The notes under the pieces were generated by a model. The model did not search any database, was not told the origin of the DNA, and saw only the letters and a program-made list of their open reading frames with translations. Below are positions 7,836 through 17,969 of a stretch of 64,000 bases of DNA, one piece after another. The stretch spans positions 434,001 through 498,000 of the forward strand of contig NZ_JABAIL010000001.1 in NCBI RefSeq assembly GCF_012641475.1, given 5' to 3'. Origin of the DNA: Flammeovirga agarivorans. Its GTDB lineage: Bacteria > Bacteroidota > Bacteroidia > Cytophagales > Flammeovirgaceae. Position numbers and translations under genes: made by a program. Within the stretch, counting starts at the first letter, position 1; the number at the start of each line of letters is the position of its first letter.

Positions 7836-9287
7836 ATGAGTGAGAATAATGTATCGGGGTTTATGAGGTCTTTTAGGAAATTAGCTGTTGATACACTAAG
7901 TATAAGAGAAGGATCCGACCCCACTGCTACCATAGAGGGTATTAAAAAAGATATGACTTTTAAAGGTCCAGGAGCATGGATTTTGATTTTTTCAATCCTG
8001 ATAGCTTCTATTGGCCTTAATGCTAATTCGACTGCTGTAATTATTGGAGCCATGCTTATTTCTCCACTAATGGGGCCAATCATCGCTGTAGGTACTGCTA
8101 TTGGTATCAACGATTTGGAGATGATGAGAAGAGCATTCAAAAACTTAATGATTGCGGTTGTGATTAGTTTGATCACTTCAACAATTTACTTTTCCATCAC
8201 TCCATTAAATGTCGAGCAATCTGAATTACTGGCGAGAACAAAACCCACCATATTAGATGTGTTTGTGGCTATTCTTGGCGGTTTCTCTGGTATTATTGCG
8301 GGTTCCAGAAGAGAGAAGAGTAATGTTATTCCAGGTGTAGCTATTGCCACAGCATTGATGCCACCACTATGTACTGCAGGCTTTGGTTTGGCGAATGGAA
8401 TGTATAATTATTTCTTTGGTGCCTTTTATCTATTTTTCATTAACTCTGTATTTATCACTTTGTCCACATACATTGTTGTTAAGTACCTGAGATTTCCGAT
8501 GAAAAGTTTCATTGATAGACGTAAATACAGAAGGTATCAGTTTTTCTTTGGAGTATTTATCGCAGTTGTAATTATGCCATCTGCAGTGATATTCTATCAA
8601 ATGATTCAAGAAACACGATTTAAGATTGCTTCCGAGAGATTTATCACAGAAAACACCAAGTTTAAAGGCAGTGAATTAATTACTCAAAAAGTGGTGTATA
8701 CTGATAGTATTTCAACCATCGATCTATATTATATGGGAAATAGAATATCAGATGATATGGAATTATTTCTTAATGATAAAACGAGAAGTTATGGTCTTGC
8801 AGCAAAAGATGATGATTTTTTCCCTCTAACAAAGAAAACCATTATTAAGATTCACCAGCAGGAAGGTGCTGAGTTTGGAGAAGGAGAAGCAACAAAAATG
8901 ATGGAAGCATATACGAAAGATCTTCATATTCAATTACTCAAAGATGTTTACACCAAAAATGAAGAGTTGATTGAAGATAAGGATGCCAAGATCAAGTTAT
9001 TGGAAAAGAAGATTTATGATATGAGTAAAGTAAAAATCGATACTTTTCCTGTTCATCAATTATCCAGAGAAATACGATTACAATTTCCTGACGTAGAAAA
9101 ATATGCTGTATCTAAAGTTCAGGTACAGACATGGGAAGGAGATTCTCTTATGGTAAATAACTTACCGGTCTTGTTGGTAGACTTGGGTAAGAAATCACAT
9201 AAAAAAGAGAATGAGTATATCGATCAACTACAAACTTGGATTAGAGTGAGACTCAATAATAAGACAATAAAAGTGATGAAACTATAA
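7836..9287 (+). CDS. DUF389 (TIGR00341) integral membrane protein
   Basis: A 483-residue protein. The N-terminal half is membrane embedded, with segments including the conserved stretch S-T-A-V-I-I-G-A-M-L-I-S-P-L-M-G-P and a later G-V-A-I-A-T-A-L-M-P-P-L, both hallmarks of the DUF389 family. About six to seven hydrophobic helices end near residue 265; the rest is soluble, with a short coiled coil near residues 370-395. The biochemical function of DUF389 proteins is not established. It is a single-gene unit followed by a hairpin. Confidence 0.92.
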   Translation: MSENNVSGFMRSFRKLAVDTLSIREGSDPTATIEGIKKDMTFKGPGAWILIFSILIASIGLNANSTAVIIGAMLISPLMGPIIAVGTAIGINDLEMMRRAFKNLMIAVVISLITSTIYFSITPLNVEQSELLARTKPTILDVFVAILGGFSGIIAGSRREKSNVIPGVAIATALMPPLCTAGFGLANGMYNYFFGAFYLFFINSVFITLSTYIVVKYLRFPMKSFIDRRKYRRYQFFFGVFIAVVIMPSAVIFYQMIQETRFKIASERFITENTKFKGSELITQKVVYTDSISTIDLYYMGNRISDDMELFLNDKTRSYGLAAKDDDFFPLTKKTIIKIHQQEGAEFGEGEATKMMEAYTKDLHIQLLKDVYTKNEELIEDKDAKIKLLEKKIYDMSKVKIDTFPVHQLSREIRLQFPDVEKYAVSKVQVQTWEGDSLMVNNLPVLLVDLGKKSHKKENEYIDQLQTWIRVRLNNKTIKVMKL

Positions 9288-9328
9288 AAGTCTCATCACT
9301 CAACGAAAAGTATATAGATAGTTTAAAT

Positions 9329-9358
9329 AGCACTGTAAGAAATTACGGTGCTAATTTT
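9329..9358. terminator. Bidirectional hairpin between convergent genes
   Basis: AGCACTGTAA and TTACGGTGCT pair through one G-U wobble around a GAAA loop. T-rich sequence follows on the right. The right arm overlaps the stop codon of the convergent minus-strand gene that ends at 9351. Confidence 0.65.
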
Positions 9359-9869
9359 CTCCTAATAAATTCCTTTTTGTTGCCATCTGATTTAGCATAT
9401 ATTTCTTATCCGATTCACTTTTTACAATGTGATTAGTAATTGAAAATCGGTTCTGATAATCATTAAGCTCTACATGAGGCTTGATTTTTATCGTTGAAGG
9501 AAAATGCCAAACAGAGAAGTTGATCGAAAGGTATTTGATCATTTGGACGTCATCTTTGAGTTTATAAAAATGCTCAAAAATTTCAGGCTTGTTAAATAGG
9601 TAAGCAAATTCTTTACTCATCCAATAATAGTAATCTGCCCAACTTTCGATCGGGTAGTACTCTTCGCCTGAAACATAATAATCAAACACAAGATTGCTTT
9701 GTGATAAAGAATCACTTTTGATGCCTCTTCCTGTAATGTGTGGTGGAGGGCTTTTAGAGAACGCATTGTAGCTACTAAATTCGTTTGCTTGAATTTCTAC
9801 ATATTCTAAATCTTGAGAATACACAATATGAAGTACAAACAATAGTGCTAATGTTGGTAATAATCGCAT
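9351..9869 (-). CDS. Secreted protein of unknown function
   Basis: A 172-residue protein with a clear signal peptide (residues about 1-18, cleavage likely after V-Y-S before Q-D). The mature part is rich in Tyr, Trp and Phe with no cysteines, and I recognise no domain. It is a single gene convergent with the DUF389 gene. Probably periplasmic or outer-membrane associated; no function proposed. Confidence 0.7.
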   Translation of the reverse strand: MRLLPTLALLFVLHIVYSQDLEYVEIQANEFSSYNAFSKSPPPHITGRGIKSDSLSQSNLVFDYYVSGEEYYPIESWADYYYWMSKEFAYLFNKPEIFEHFYKLKDDVQMIKYLSINFSVWHFPSTIKIKPHVELNDYQNRFSITNHIVKSESDKKYMLNQMATKRNLLGEN

Positions 9870-9983
9870 GAGAAAAGAAATGTAAGTAATCTATAATAGA
9901 AAGTAGAGTATCTAAATATTGTAAAAAAATAGCAGAAATAATAGTAACTAATTATTTTTCATGTAGTTATATAAGAAATGTGA

Positions 9984-10030
9984 TAAAAAAATCCTCAATT
10001 ATTTCAATATGTAATAATTGAGGATTTCAT
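9984..10030 (-). terminator. Terminator after uracil permease
   Basis: TCCTCAATTATT and AATAATTGAGGA are perfect 12-base arms around a 9-base loop, with an A run on the left (a T run when read on the minus strand) and a T-rich run on the right. Confidence 0.85.
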
Positions 10031-10080
10031 TTTTTGCTAACTTCTAAAAACTAGGGGAGTTGATTGAAAATAGCTTCTAA

Positions 10081-11304
10081 TTAAATATCTTTTGGTAGGA
10101 CTTTATTTAATACAACACCGACTAAAGCAGCAATAGTTAAACCCGATACTGTGATACTATTGTAGACTGCAACTTCCTTAATACCAATGCCTAGTACAAA
10201 TATCAATGCGGCAATGATTAAGTTTCTAGAGTGATTGAAATCTAGTTTTGCAGAAATTAGGGTACGTACACCCACTGCGGCTATCATACCAAATAATATA
10301 ATTGAGATACCACCCATTACAGGTACAGGTATTGTTTGAAGTATAGCACCTACTTTACCAATTAAGCTTAGTAAAATTGCGAATACGGCAGCAATACGTA
10401 TTACTGAAGGGTCATAAACTTTAGTGACTGCAAGTACGCCAGTATTTTCACCGTATGTAGTGTTAGCAGGACCTCCGATGAGACCAGCAAAGATGGTTGC
10501 CAATCCATCTCCTAACATAGTTTTATGAATACCAGGTTTCTTTAAAAAGTTTTTTCCAACAACAGCACCATTCGTTGTAATATCACCAATGTGTTCTATA
10601 AATACTACCAATGCAATTGGGGCAATAGCGAAGAAGCCTGACGTAGTAAAGTGAGGTATTGTTAAGACCTGATCTACTACTTCACCAGAGAAGCCAAACC
10701 AATGAGCTTCTTTTACTGCAGTAAAATCTACTAATCCCATAAAAGCGGCAGTAATATAGCCTACAACTACAGAGATAAGAATAGGCATCATTCTGAAAAA
10801 TGAATGTTGTACCATAGACGAAATGACCATGGTTGTAATGACCACAAGTGCAATGATTAAACTAGAGTTATCAAAGGCACCATCATTATAACCTGCCATT
10901 TCTAAAGCTATGGGGCTTAGTCTTAAACCAATCACCATAATAGTAGGGCCTATAACAATAGGAGGGAAATAGGACTGTACTACTTTTACTCCAAATTTTT
11001 TAATGACGAAGGACATGATCACATATACAAGTCCGGCACCAATGATTCCGGCTTTAACTTCTGCGAGCCCTTCTTGTTTTAATACTAAACCAATAGCACC
11101 AATAAAAGCGAAAGAAGATCCCAAGAATACAGGGACAATTTTGTTAGTAACTTGATGGAAGATTAAAGTACCACACCCAGCTGCAAATAATGCGATTAAT
11201 GGGTTTAAACCAGTAAGAAAAGGAACCAACACTGTTGCACCGAACATGGCTAGTACATGTTGAATACCCAAAAGATATTTCGTTTTGCCTGTTATTTTAT
11301 CCAT
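10081..11304 (-). CDS. uraA: Uracil/nucleobase:cation symporter (NCS2 family)
   Basis: Inner-membrane permease of 407 residues with about 14 hydrophobic segments, importing uracil or a related base with protons. The substrate region shows E237 in F-I-E-H-I-G-D and E286 in [13 protein letters not shown], equivalent to Glu241 and Glu290 of E. coli UraA. The residue four after the first Glu is Asp here, where E. coli has His245, so proton coupling may differ; that alignment is by eye. Monocistronic, with hairpins on both sides. Confidence 0.92.
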   Translation of the reverse strand: MDKITGKTKYLLGIQHVLAMFGATVLVPFLTGLNPLIALFAAGCGTLIFHQVTNKIVPVFLGSSFAFIGAIGLVLKQEGLAEVKAGIIGAGLVYVIMSFVIKKFGVKVVQSYFPPIVIGPTIMVIGLRLSPIALEMAGYNDGAFDNSSLIIALVVITTMVISSMVQHSFFRMMPILISVVVGYITAAFMGLVDFTAVKEAHWFGFSGEVVDQVLTIPHFTTSGFFAIAPIALVVFIEHIGDITTNGAVVGKNFLKKPGIHKTMLGDGLATIFAGLIGGPANTTYGENTGVLAVTKVYDPSVIRIAAVFAILLSLIGKVGAILQTIPVPVMGGISIILFGMIAAVGVRTLISAKLDFNHSRNLIIAALIFVLGIGIKEVAVYNSITVSGLTIAALVGVVLNKVLPKDI

Positions 11305-11430
11305 TTGATTGAGCTTTATGAAAATCGTACAAATCTATATCATTCCATCGCTACATTAAATGTCCAAAGTCAATATGTTGTAAATTGTTATGATATTTTT
11401 TTGTCAATAGCGGTAATGTTCAGCACAATA

Positions 11431-11467
11431 AAAAAGCACAATAATTAATTGAAATTATTGTGCTTTA
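11431..11467 (-). terminator. Terminator after the metallophosphoesterase gene
   Basis: AAAGCACAATAATT and AATTATTGTGCTTT form a long perfect stem with a short loop, with an A run on the left that reads as T on the minus strand, 35 bases beyond the stop codon. Confidence 0.85.
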
Positions 11468-11501
11468 ATGTATATAACATCCTTTCTACAGGATACAATT
11501 C

Positions 11502-12773
11502 TTAAGCGTTTTGTTGTTTTGATGTCAAAATGATTTCAGTAATTTCTGGGTCCATACCGATACGACCAGCATATGCATGGTAACCAAACCCTCTGTTTAC
11601 ATACAACTTTTGTTTTCCTTTTTCGTATAAACCAGCCCATCTAGGATATTTATATTGAACAGGACTCCATTTTATACCAGGTATTTCAATACCGAATTGC
11701 ATACCATGTGTATGTCCTGCAAGCATTAAGTCCATGTCTTTATGATTTAAAACTTCAGCATCCCAATGTGATGGATCATGAGAAAGTAATACTTTAAATG
11801 GAACATTTTCTAACCCTTGATTGGCTCTATTAATATCACCTAATTGAGGGAATGGTTTTAAGCCCCAGTTTTCAACTCCTACAATAGCGATTTTTTCACC
11901 ATCTTTTTCTAATACTCTATTTTCGTTCAAAAGTAAATCAAAGCCTATATCTCTATTGGCTTGTTTTACATTATCAAGGTTTTGTTTTTTCTCTTCTCTA
12001 GAATTCCATTGTACATAATCTCCGTAATCGTGGTTACCAAGAATAGAATACATACCATGTTTCGCCTTTAGATTTTTGAAAACATCAATCCAACCCTCTG
12101 TTTCGGAAGCAAAGTTGTTCACTAAGTCACCAGTAAAGACAATAACATCTGGTTTTCTACTATTAATAAGTTCAACTGCTTTCGCAACAGATTCATGTCC
12201 TTTAGGAAAACTCCCAATATGTATGTCAGAAATTTGAATAATTTTTAGACCTTCAAAAGCTGCAGGTAGATTGTCAAAACCTAATGTTTTTCTAATTACT
12301 CTAAAGTTGTACCTACCTTTTGTAAAGCCATAGGCAAATGCCCCCAGTGGTACAGTAGCTAAACCAGCTCCAACTAAAGTTAAGAATTTGGCCCTACTCA
12401 TTCCATCACCAGCAAAGTTGGTTTTGGAACCGAAAACATTATGGTACACTTTAGATGCTAAGTAAGTAATATCATCTGCTCCATGAAAAATATTGAAAAC
12501 CAATTTTGTCATAAATGCCATTAAGATAAAGGCATTAATAGAGAAAATAATATTAGTGTATTCAGGAGCTCTAAACTTATCTGCATTTAGTGCTAGCCAG
12601 CCTACTGCGAAGTAAACGAGAAAATTGAAAAACCAGAATCCTCCAATGGATAATTGACGATAAATGGGTTTAATATTTTCAGTAATTAATTTAATGCCTT
12701 TGAAGGCGTATAGGTCAATAGCTAAAATTATGGAAATAAAGATCCCCATAAATATTAATACTCGACTATTCAT
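11502..12773 (-). CDS. Membrane-anchored calcineurin-like metallophosphoesterase
   Basis: A 423-residue protein with four hydrophobic segments before residue 150 and a catalytic domain after about residue 175. Metal-binding motifs of the calcineurin superfamily are all present: S-D-I-H (D183, H185), T-G-D-L, G-N-H-D, a later S-H-D and A-G-H-T-H-G. The layout resembles the YaeI/YkuE group, which act on UDP-diacylglucosamine or related phosphoesters at the membrane, but substrate cannot be read here. A short S-R-A-K-F-L motif precedes the fourth hydrophobic helix. ATG start, single-gene unit. Confidence 0.9.
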   Translation of the reverse strand: MNSRVLIFMGIFISIILAIDLYAFKGIKLITENIKPIYRQLSIGGFWFFNFLVYFAVGWLALNADKFRAPEYTNIIFSINAFILMAFMTKLVFNIFHGADDITYLASKVYHNVFGSKTNFAGDGMSRAKFLTLVGAGLATVPLGAFAYGFTKGRYNFRVIRKTLGFDNLPAAFEGLKIIQISDIHIGSFPKGHESVAKAVELINSRKPDVIVFTGDLVNNFASETEGWIDVFKNLKAKHGMYSILGNHDYGDYVQWNSREEKKQNLDNVKQANRDIGFDLLLNENRVLEKDGEKIAIVGVENWGLKPFPQLGDINRANQGLENVPFKVLLSHDPSHWDAEVLNHKDMDLMLAGHTHGMQFGIEIPGIKWSPVQYKYPRWAGLYEKGKQKLYVNRGFGYHAYAGRIGMDPEITEIILTSKQQNA

Positions 12774-13224
12774 TCTTTATAGTTGGTTAATTTGACATTT
12801 ATCTTGTTTAAACAACTTTTATACTAAAGAAATATAACTGACAAATTGTCTGAATAGTTTTCCAATAAAGTAGAATATGAAAATTCTATCTTTATCATTT
12901 ATCAAAGTCGCACAATTTATATTGATCACTATACCTAATTGATGAATTTGTGAGATGCCCCTCTTTTTCTTATCTGAAATTAACACAAAATCCCTTTTTT
13001 TTGAATGATAGTGATACACAGTGCATCCACTTTTTACTGAAATTGAAATTTAAGTAAATTGTTTGTAATCAGTGTGTTGTGCTGTTTTTGGTTCCACATA
13101 TATCCACTTTTTTATTTTATAAGTGTAAAATTGATATTTAATCTATCTACATTTGAATCAGTTAATGACCGGTTTAAAATAAATAACAGAAGATCTTTTT
13201 TAACTATATGATTTAATATAAACT
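12774..13224. other. Long intergenic region ahead of the PUL
   Basis: A 451-base AT-rich gap between the divergent metallophosphoesterase and susC genes. It must hold both promoters. The only pattern I see is the short sequence ATCCACTTTTT, present at 13025-13035 and again at 13102-13112, 77 bases apart on the same strand, which could be a regulator site for the PUL. No open reading frame with coding character was seen. Confidence 0.4.
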
Positions 13225-16182
13225 ATGTTAGATTTTAAAATACCAAAAATAGTAGTGGGCATTTTATTAAGCTCTCTATTATTACTCTTTAATCAGACAA
13301 TATATGCTCAACAATCTTCTCTATCTGGTAAAGTATCTGATAAAGAAGGGAATCCTATTCCAGGAGTAAGTATTATAATAAAGGGTACTAACAATGGAGT
13401 AATTACAGACTTTGACGGAGAATACAAAATAATGAACTATAAGCCTGGTGACATATTAGTTTATAGTTATGTAGGTATGCAAACGTTGGAAGAAAGTATA
13501 AACTCAAGAACAAGAATTGAAGTAGAATTATTGGAAGACTTAGTTCAACTAGAAGAACTCATTGTAGTAGGCTATGGTGCACAAGATAAAAAAGACATTA
13601 CAGGTGCTGTCGGAATGGCAACAAGCGAAGATTTTGTAGATCGTCCAAATTCTCAAATTGGTAGTTTATTACAAGGGAAAGTAGCAGGTGTTCAAATTGC
13701 ATCGTCATCTGGTAGTCCTTCTCAACAATTAAGTTTAAGGATTAGAGGAACTAACTCTTTTACGGGTAGTAGTGAACCGTTATATGTAATTGACGGAGTG
13801 CCAACCGCAGACACAAAGTCATTAAATCCTTCGGATATTGAAAGTATTACGGTATTAAAAGATGCCGCATCTGCTGCTATTTATGGTGCCCAAGGTGGTA
13901 ATGGAGTTGTATTAATCACCACAAAACAAGGAACGACTTCTGAAACAAGAGTGACATTAGATGCTTATGCAGGTATGTCTCAGGTATGGAGAAAGTTAGA
14001 TGTATTGGATGGTGCTCAATATAGAGACTTAATGACCGAGATGGGGTATACTACAGATTGGAGTCAGTATAATGAAAATACCAATTGGCAAGATGAAATA
14101 TTTCAGGATGGAGTCACTCAAAACTATCAGTTAGGGGTTTCAGGAAAGAATGGAGGAACTACTTACTACATGTCTGGAGGTTGGACTAGTATTGTAGGAG
14201 CAGTAAGAAGTTCTGAAATGCAAAGAGCCAATGTAAAAGTAAATCTAGATCAAGAAATATATAATTGGTTGAAAATTGGAACTCGATTGAATTATTCAGA
14301 TTACAATGATGTATCTGTAAACGATAATTCTTCTAGTGACAGAGGAGGAGTTTTACTTGGTGCATTAAACACACCATCTGTGATAGGTATTTATAATCCT
14401 GATGGAACTTTTACAAGTAACCCTTTTCAGAATTGGGAAAACCCAATAGCAAGTACTGATGGTACAGATAGAAATTATAACAAACAACGTTTTTTAGGTA
14501 ATGCCTATGTAGAAGTAAAAATACTCAATGATTTAAAGTTTAGAAGTAATCTAGGCATAGAACAAAGTACAGGGAAATTTGAATCTTTCTTGGATCCATA
14601 TAGAACAAGTTATGGTAGAGCTATTCAAGGTGAAGGAAATAGCAACATAGATCAATATAAATATCAAATTTTTGATAACCTTCTTACTTACAATAAGTCA
14701 ATCAATAAGCATAATATTGAAGCGATGGTAGGCCATGTTTATCAGAAATTCTTGTGGAGTGAAAATAGAGTAACAACAAGAAACTTTGCAAGTGATAGAA
14801 TAAAAACGGCGAATGGAGGATCTGAATTGGTAGAAGCGACAGCATTCGCTACAGAAAAAGCAAACCTTTCTTATATCAGTAGATTAAACTATGCTTTTGA
14901 TGATAAATATCTATTAACTGCCAATTTTAGAGCAGATGGTTCTAGTGTCTTTGGTCCAAATAACCGTTGGGGGTACTTTCCTTCTGTATCTGTAGGTTGG
15001 AGGATAAGTGAAGAGGCCTTTTTACAAGAATCTGAAAAAATCAGCAACTTAAAATTGAGAATGGGCTGGGGTGTTGTTGGTAACGATAACGTTGGATCGT
15101 ATGCGTACTTGGGCCGAGTAGGGTCAGGTGCAAATTATGTGATTGGCAACCAATTGTTACCTGGTACTTATCCTTCTACTATTGAAAATAAGGATTTGCA
15201 ATGGGAACAATCAGAACAAAAGAACATAGGTTTAGACTTAGGGTTGTTTGAAGGAAGAGTGGAGTTGAATGTTGATGCTTATATCAAGAATACAAACCAA
15301 TTGCTTATCGATGCACCACTTCCAACATCTTCAGGTTTTGAAAGTGCTATACAAAACCTTGGTGAGTTAGAAAATAAGGGTATGGAGTTTAACTTGACTA
15401 CGGTTAATATCAATAAAAAAGGATGGGATTGGAGAACAAATTTCAATATATCATTCAATAGAAATAAAGTAGTAAGTCTTGAAGGAGGTGATAAATTTGG
15501 AGGTTATATCCATGATAGAGATAATGCTGGATTAGCAAGAGAAGGATATCCTTTGGGAACATTATTTGGTTATGTATTCGATAAAGTAGACCCAGTAACT
15601 GGTAATGCAATGTACTTAACTAAAGATGGAGAAAGTACAGATAATCCATCAACGGAAGACCGAACAATTATTGGCGATGCAAATCCTGACTTCTTCTATG
15701 GGATGACTAATACAGTTACATACAAAGGATTTAGCTTAACTGTATTCTTACAAGGAGCACAAGGAAAAGAGATGCTGAATGCTACTCGAATTGACTCTGA
15801 AAGTATGAATTCTCCAAGGAATCAATTGGCTATTGTTGAAAATAGATGGAAAAAACCAGGTGATTTTACAAACATACCTGCTTTTGAGAGAAACGGAGGA
15901 ACAAATAATTCAAGAGTATCTACAAGATTTATTGAAGATGGTTCATATTTAAGACTTAAGACACTATCACTGGCCTACAGTTTCCCAACTTTAGAAAACA
16001 GTAAATATGTGAAAGGGATGAAACTATATGTAACCGGTGAAAACCTGTTTACAATTACAGATTATAGTGGTTTTGATCCAGAAGTAAATACTTATGGAGG
16101 AAGTAATCTTGCAATGGGTATTGATTATGGTACTTACCCTCAAACAAGAACTATTTTGGTAGGTCTAAACCTTACACTTTAG
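13225..16182 (+). CDS. susC: SusC/RagA-type TonB-dependent outer-membrane transporter
   Basis: A 985-residue outer-membrane importer. It has a signal peptide (about 1-29, ending Y-A-Q), a CarboxypepD_reg-like domain (about 32-105, L-S-G-K-V-S-D-K-E-G-N-P-I-P-G-V), a TonB-box-like region and plug (about 110-225, with V-V-G-Y-G-A-Q and Y-V-I-D-G-V-P) and a long beta-barrel ending in an aromatic-poor strand L-V-G-L-N-L-T-L. Together with the SusD protein encoded 98 bases downstream it would bind and import an oligosaccharide with energy from TonB. It opens the PUL. A family member of normal length; the sequence gives no direct substrate clue. Confidence 0.96.
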   Translation: MLDFKIPKIVVGILLSSLLLLFNQTIYAQQSSLSGKVSDKEGNPIPGVSIIIKGTNNGVITDFDGEYKIMNYKPGDILVYSYVGMQTLEESINSRTRIEVELLEDLVQLEELIVVGYGAQDKKDITGAVGMATSEDFVDRPNSQIGSLLQGKVAGVQIASSSGSPSQQLSLRIRGTNSFTGSSEPLYVIDGVPTADTKSLNPSDIESITVLKDAASAAIYGAQGGNGVVLITTKQGTTSETRVTLDAYAGMSQVWRKLDVLDGAQYRDLMTEMGYTTDWSQYNENTNWQDEIFQDGVTQNYQLGVSGKNGGTTYYMSGGWTSIVGAVRSSEMQRANVKVNLDQEIYNWLKIGTRLNYSDYNDVSVNDNSSSDRGGVLLGALNTPSVIGIYNPDGTFTSNPFQNWENPIASTDGTDRNYNKQRFLGNAYVEVKILNDLKFRSNLGIEQSTGKFESFLDPYRTSYGRAIQGEGNSNIDQYKYQIFDNLLTYNKSINKHNIEAMVGHVYQKFLWSENRVTTRNFASDRIKTANGGSELVEATAFATEKANLSYISRLNYAFDDKYLLTANFRADGSSVFGPNNRWGYFPSVSVGWRISEEAFLQESEKISNLKLRMGWGVVGNDNVGSYAYLGRVGSGANYVIGNQLLPGTYPSTIENKDLQWEQSEQKNIGLDLGLFEGRVELNVDAYIKNTNQLLIDAPLPTSSGFESAIQNLGELENKGMEFNLTTVNINKKGWDWRTNFNISFNRNKVVSLEGGDKFGGYIHDRDNAGLAREGYPLGTLFGYVFDKVDPVTGNAMYLTKDGESTDNPSTEDRTIIGDANPDFFYGMTNTVTYKGFSLTVFLQGAQGKEMLNATRIDSESMNSPRNQLAIVENRWKKPGDFTNIPAFERNGGTNNSRVSTRFIEDGSYLRLKTLSLAYSFPTLENSKYVKGMKLYVTGENLFTITDYSGFDPEVNTYGGSNLAMGIDYGTYPQTRTILVGLNLTL

Positions 16183-16280
16183 TGATATTAAAAAGAACTT
16201 TCAAGTCATTTTTTAACGTTGAGAAGTGCTCCACTTTTATCAAAATAGATGAAGCTTCTTCAATTAAATAAAAATCAAAT

Positions 16281-17750
16281 ATGAAAAATACATTAATAGG
16301 ATTACTACTGATATTAGGGCTCACCCAATGCCATAGTTTGATAGATTTAGACCCTATTTCAGAAGAAACTCGAGATACAGCCTACGTAAAAGGGACTCAA
16401 CTAGAAGCAGCATTAGTAGGTCTTTACAGCACATTTGCAAGCTCAGAATATTATATCTGGGATAAAATGAATATGCAAGATATGAGAGCTGATAATCACT
16501 ATGCAGGAGGAGATACTCCAGACCTTTTTGCTATTGATGCCTTAAATATTACACCAACAAATAGCAGGTTATTTGAAATTTGGAAAAACTTGTATGATGC
16601 AATTTCAAAAGCAAATAATTTAATAGAAAAAGCAGAACAGTTGGATGACCCTTCATTCTCAGAAGAACGTCTTTCACAAATTTCAGGAGAAGCTTATTTT
16701 CTTAGAGCATATCACTATTATAACCTGGTGAATATGTTTGGTGGAGTACCGTTAGTCACTGAATTTACCACTTCTGTAGATAACGAGAAGTTACAAGTAA
16801 AAAGAGCTACCGTAGAAGAAGTCTATGCTCAGATAATAAAAGATTTAGAAGTTGCAATATCATTACTTCCGGATAGTTTTGGTAATGATAATAGTGTAAA
16901 TAAAGCAAGAGCAACTTCAGGGGCAGCAAATGCAATGTTGGCTAAGGCTTATCTCCAAATGCCATCTCCGAATTATCAAAAGGCATTAGTATACATTAAG
17001 GCTGTAGAAGAAAGTACTGCAAATTATCAGCTAATTGATTACGGACATTTATTTGATGGAACACACCAAAATAATGCTGAATCCATTTTAGAAATACAGT
17101 TTATGGGACCTAATGCTGGTAGTTTTGGCCCTCAATTACTATTACCACCATCAATTTCTGGAGATACTTGGAGAAAGTTTTTAACACCTTCTCATGACTT
17201 AATTAATGCTTACAATGCAGAAAATGATAATGTAAGATTAAATGCTTCGGTATTGTTTGAAGCTGTAGATTGGTCTGATGAATATTGGGGAAATACTTCA
17301 GGAACTTCGATTCCATTCTCTTACAAATGGAAAAATGCTTCTGGTTGGCAAAGTTCTGACAATACTTACTTGTTACGATTTGCTGATATTGTATTATTAA
17401 AAGCGGAGGCATTAGCACACACAGGGTCATTAGTAGAAGCGGCAAATGAAGTGGATAAAATCCGAAGAAGAGTTGGACTTCAAGGGTTGACTAGTGATAA
17501 AAAATCTGATAAAGAATCTTTATTGCAGGCAATTTTAGATGAAAGACGATTAGAACTTGCTGCTGAAGGACACCGATGGGATGATTTGGTAAGATTTGGA
17601 AAAGTGGTTTCTACTATGAACAATTTAGTTGAAATAGATTTAAGAACAGGTGAAGCAGTAAACTATAATATGACAGAGAATAAGATTCTGCTTCCAATTC
17701 CTCAGCAAGAAATTGATCGAAATCCTAACTTGGATCAAAACCCAATGTAG
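16281..17750 (+). CDS. susD: SusD/RagB-type glycan-binding lipoprotein
   Basis: A 489-residue lipoprotein with lipobox G-L-T-Q-C (Cys17). Typical SusD features are the N-terminal L-I-D-L-D-P-I-S after the lipobox, helix-rich TPR-like units (S-G-E-A-Y-F-L-R-A-Y-H-Y-Y-N-L-V) and the C-terminal R-R-L-E-L-A-A-E-G-H-R-W-D-D-L-V-R, ending near L-L-P-I-P-Q-Q-E-I-D-R-N-P-N-L-D-Q-N-P. It caps the SusC barrel on the cell surface and binds the imported glycan. Same operon as susC. Confidence 0.96.
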   Translation: MKNTLIGLLLILGLTQCHSLIDLDPISEETRDTAYVKGTQLEAALVGLYSTFASSEYYIWDKMNMQDMRADNHYAGGDTPDLFAIDALNITPTNSRLFEIWKNLYDAISKANNLIEKAEQLDDPSFSEERLSQISGEAYFLRAYHYYNLVNMFGGVPLVTEFTTSVDNEKLQVKRATVEEVYAQIIKDLEVAISLLPDSFGNDNSVNKARATSGAANAMLAKAYLQMPSPNYQKALVYIKAVEESTANYQLIDYGHLFDGTHQNNAESILEIQFMGPNAGSFGPQLLLPPSISGDTWRKFLTPSHDLINAYNAENDNVRLNASVLFEAVDWSDEYWGNTSGTSIPFSYKWKNASGWQSSDNTYLLRFADIVLLKAEALAHTGSLVEAANEVDKIRRRVGLQGLTSDKKSDKESLLQAILDERRLELAAEGHRWDDLVRFGKVVSTMNNLVEIDLRTGEAVNYNMTENKILLPIPQQEIDRNPNLDQNPM

Positions 17751-17969
17751 ACGGCAACCAATAGAAAAATTAATCAATCCTTTTTTTAAAAACTAAAGAG
17801 CTTTTACAAACGGGATAGGTGAATACTATGGAGTGAGTTGATTACACTGATACACAATTTAATTTTCTTTTTTCTTTCAAAAAGAGACTTGAAGCATACA
17901 CCCTAATGATTAGAAAGTTGCTATCAAAGAATTAAAATTTTCATAGGGCAAACAACAACTAAAATAAAA

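Noticed and set aside
12819-13019. 66-codon frame on the minus strand in the susC upstream gap
   Set aside because: Low-complexity AT-rich sequence with no domain, start context or neighbour to support it.
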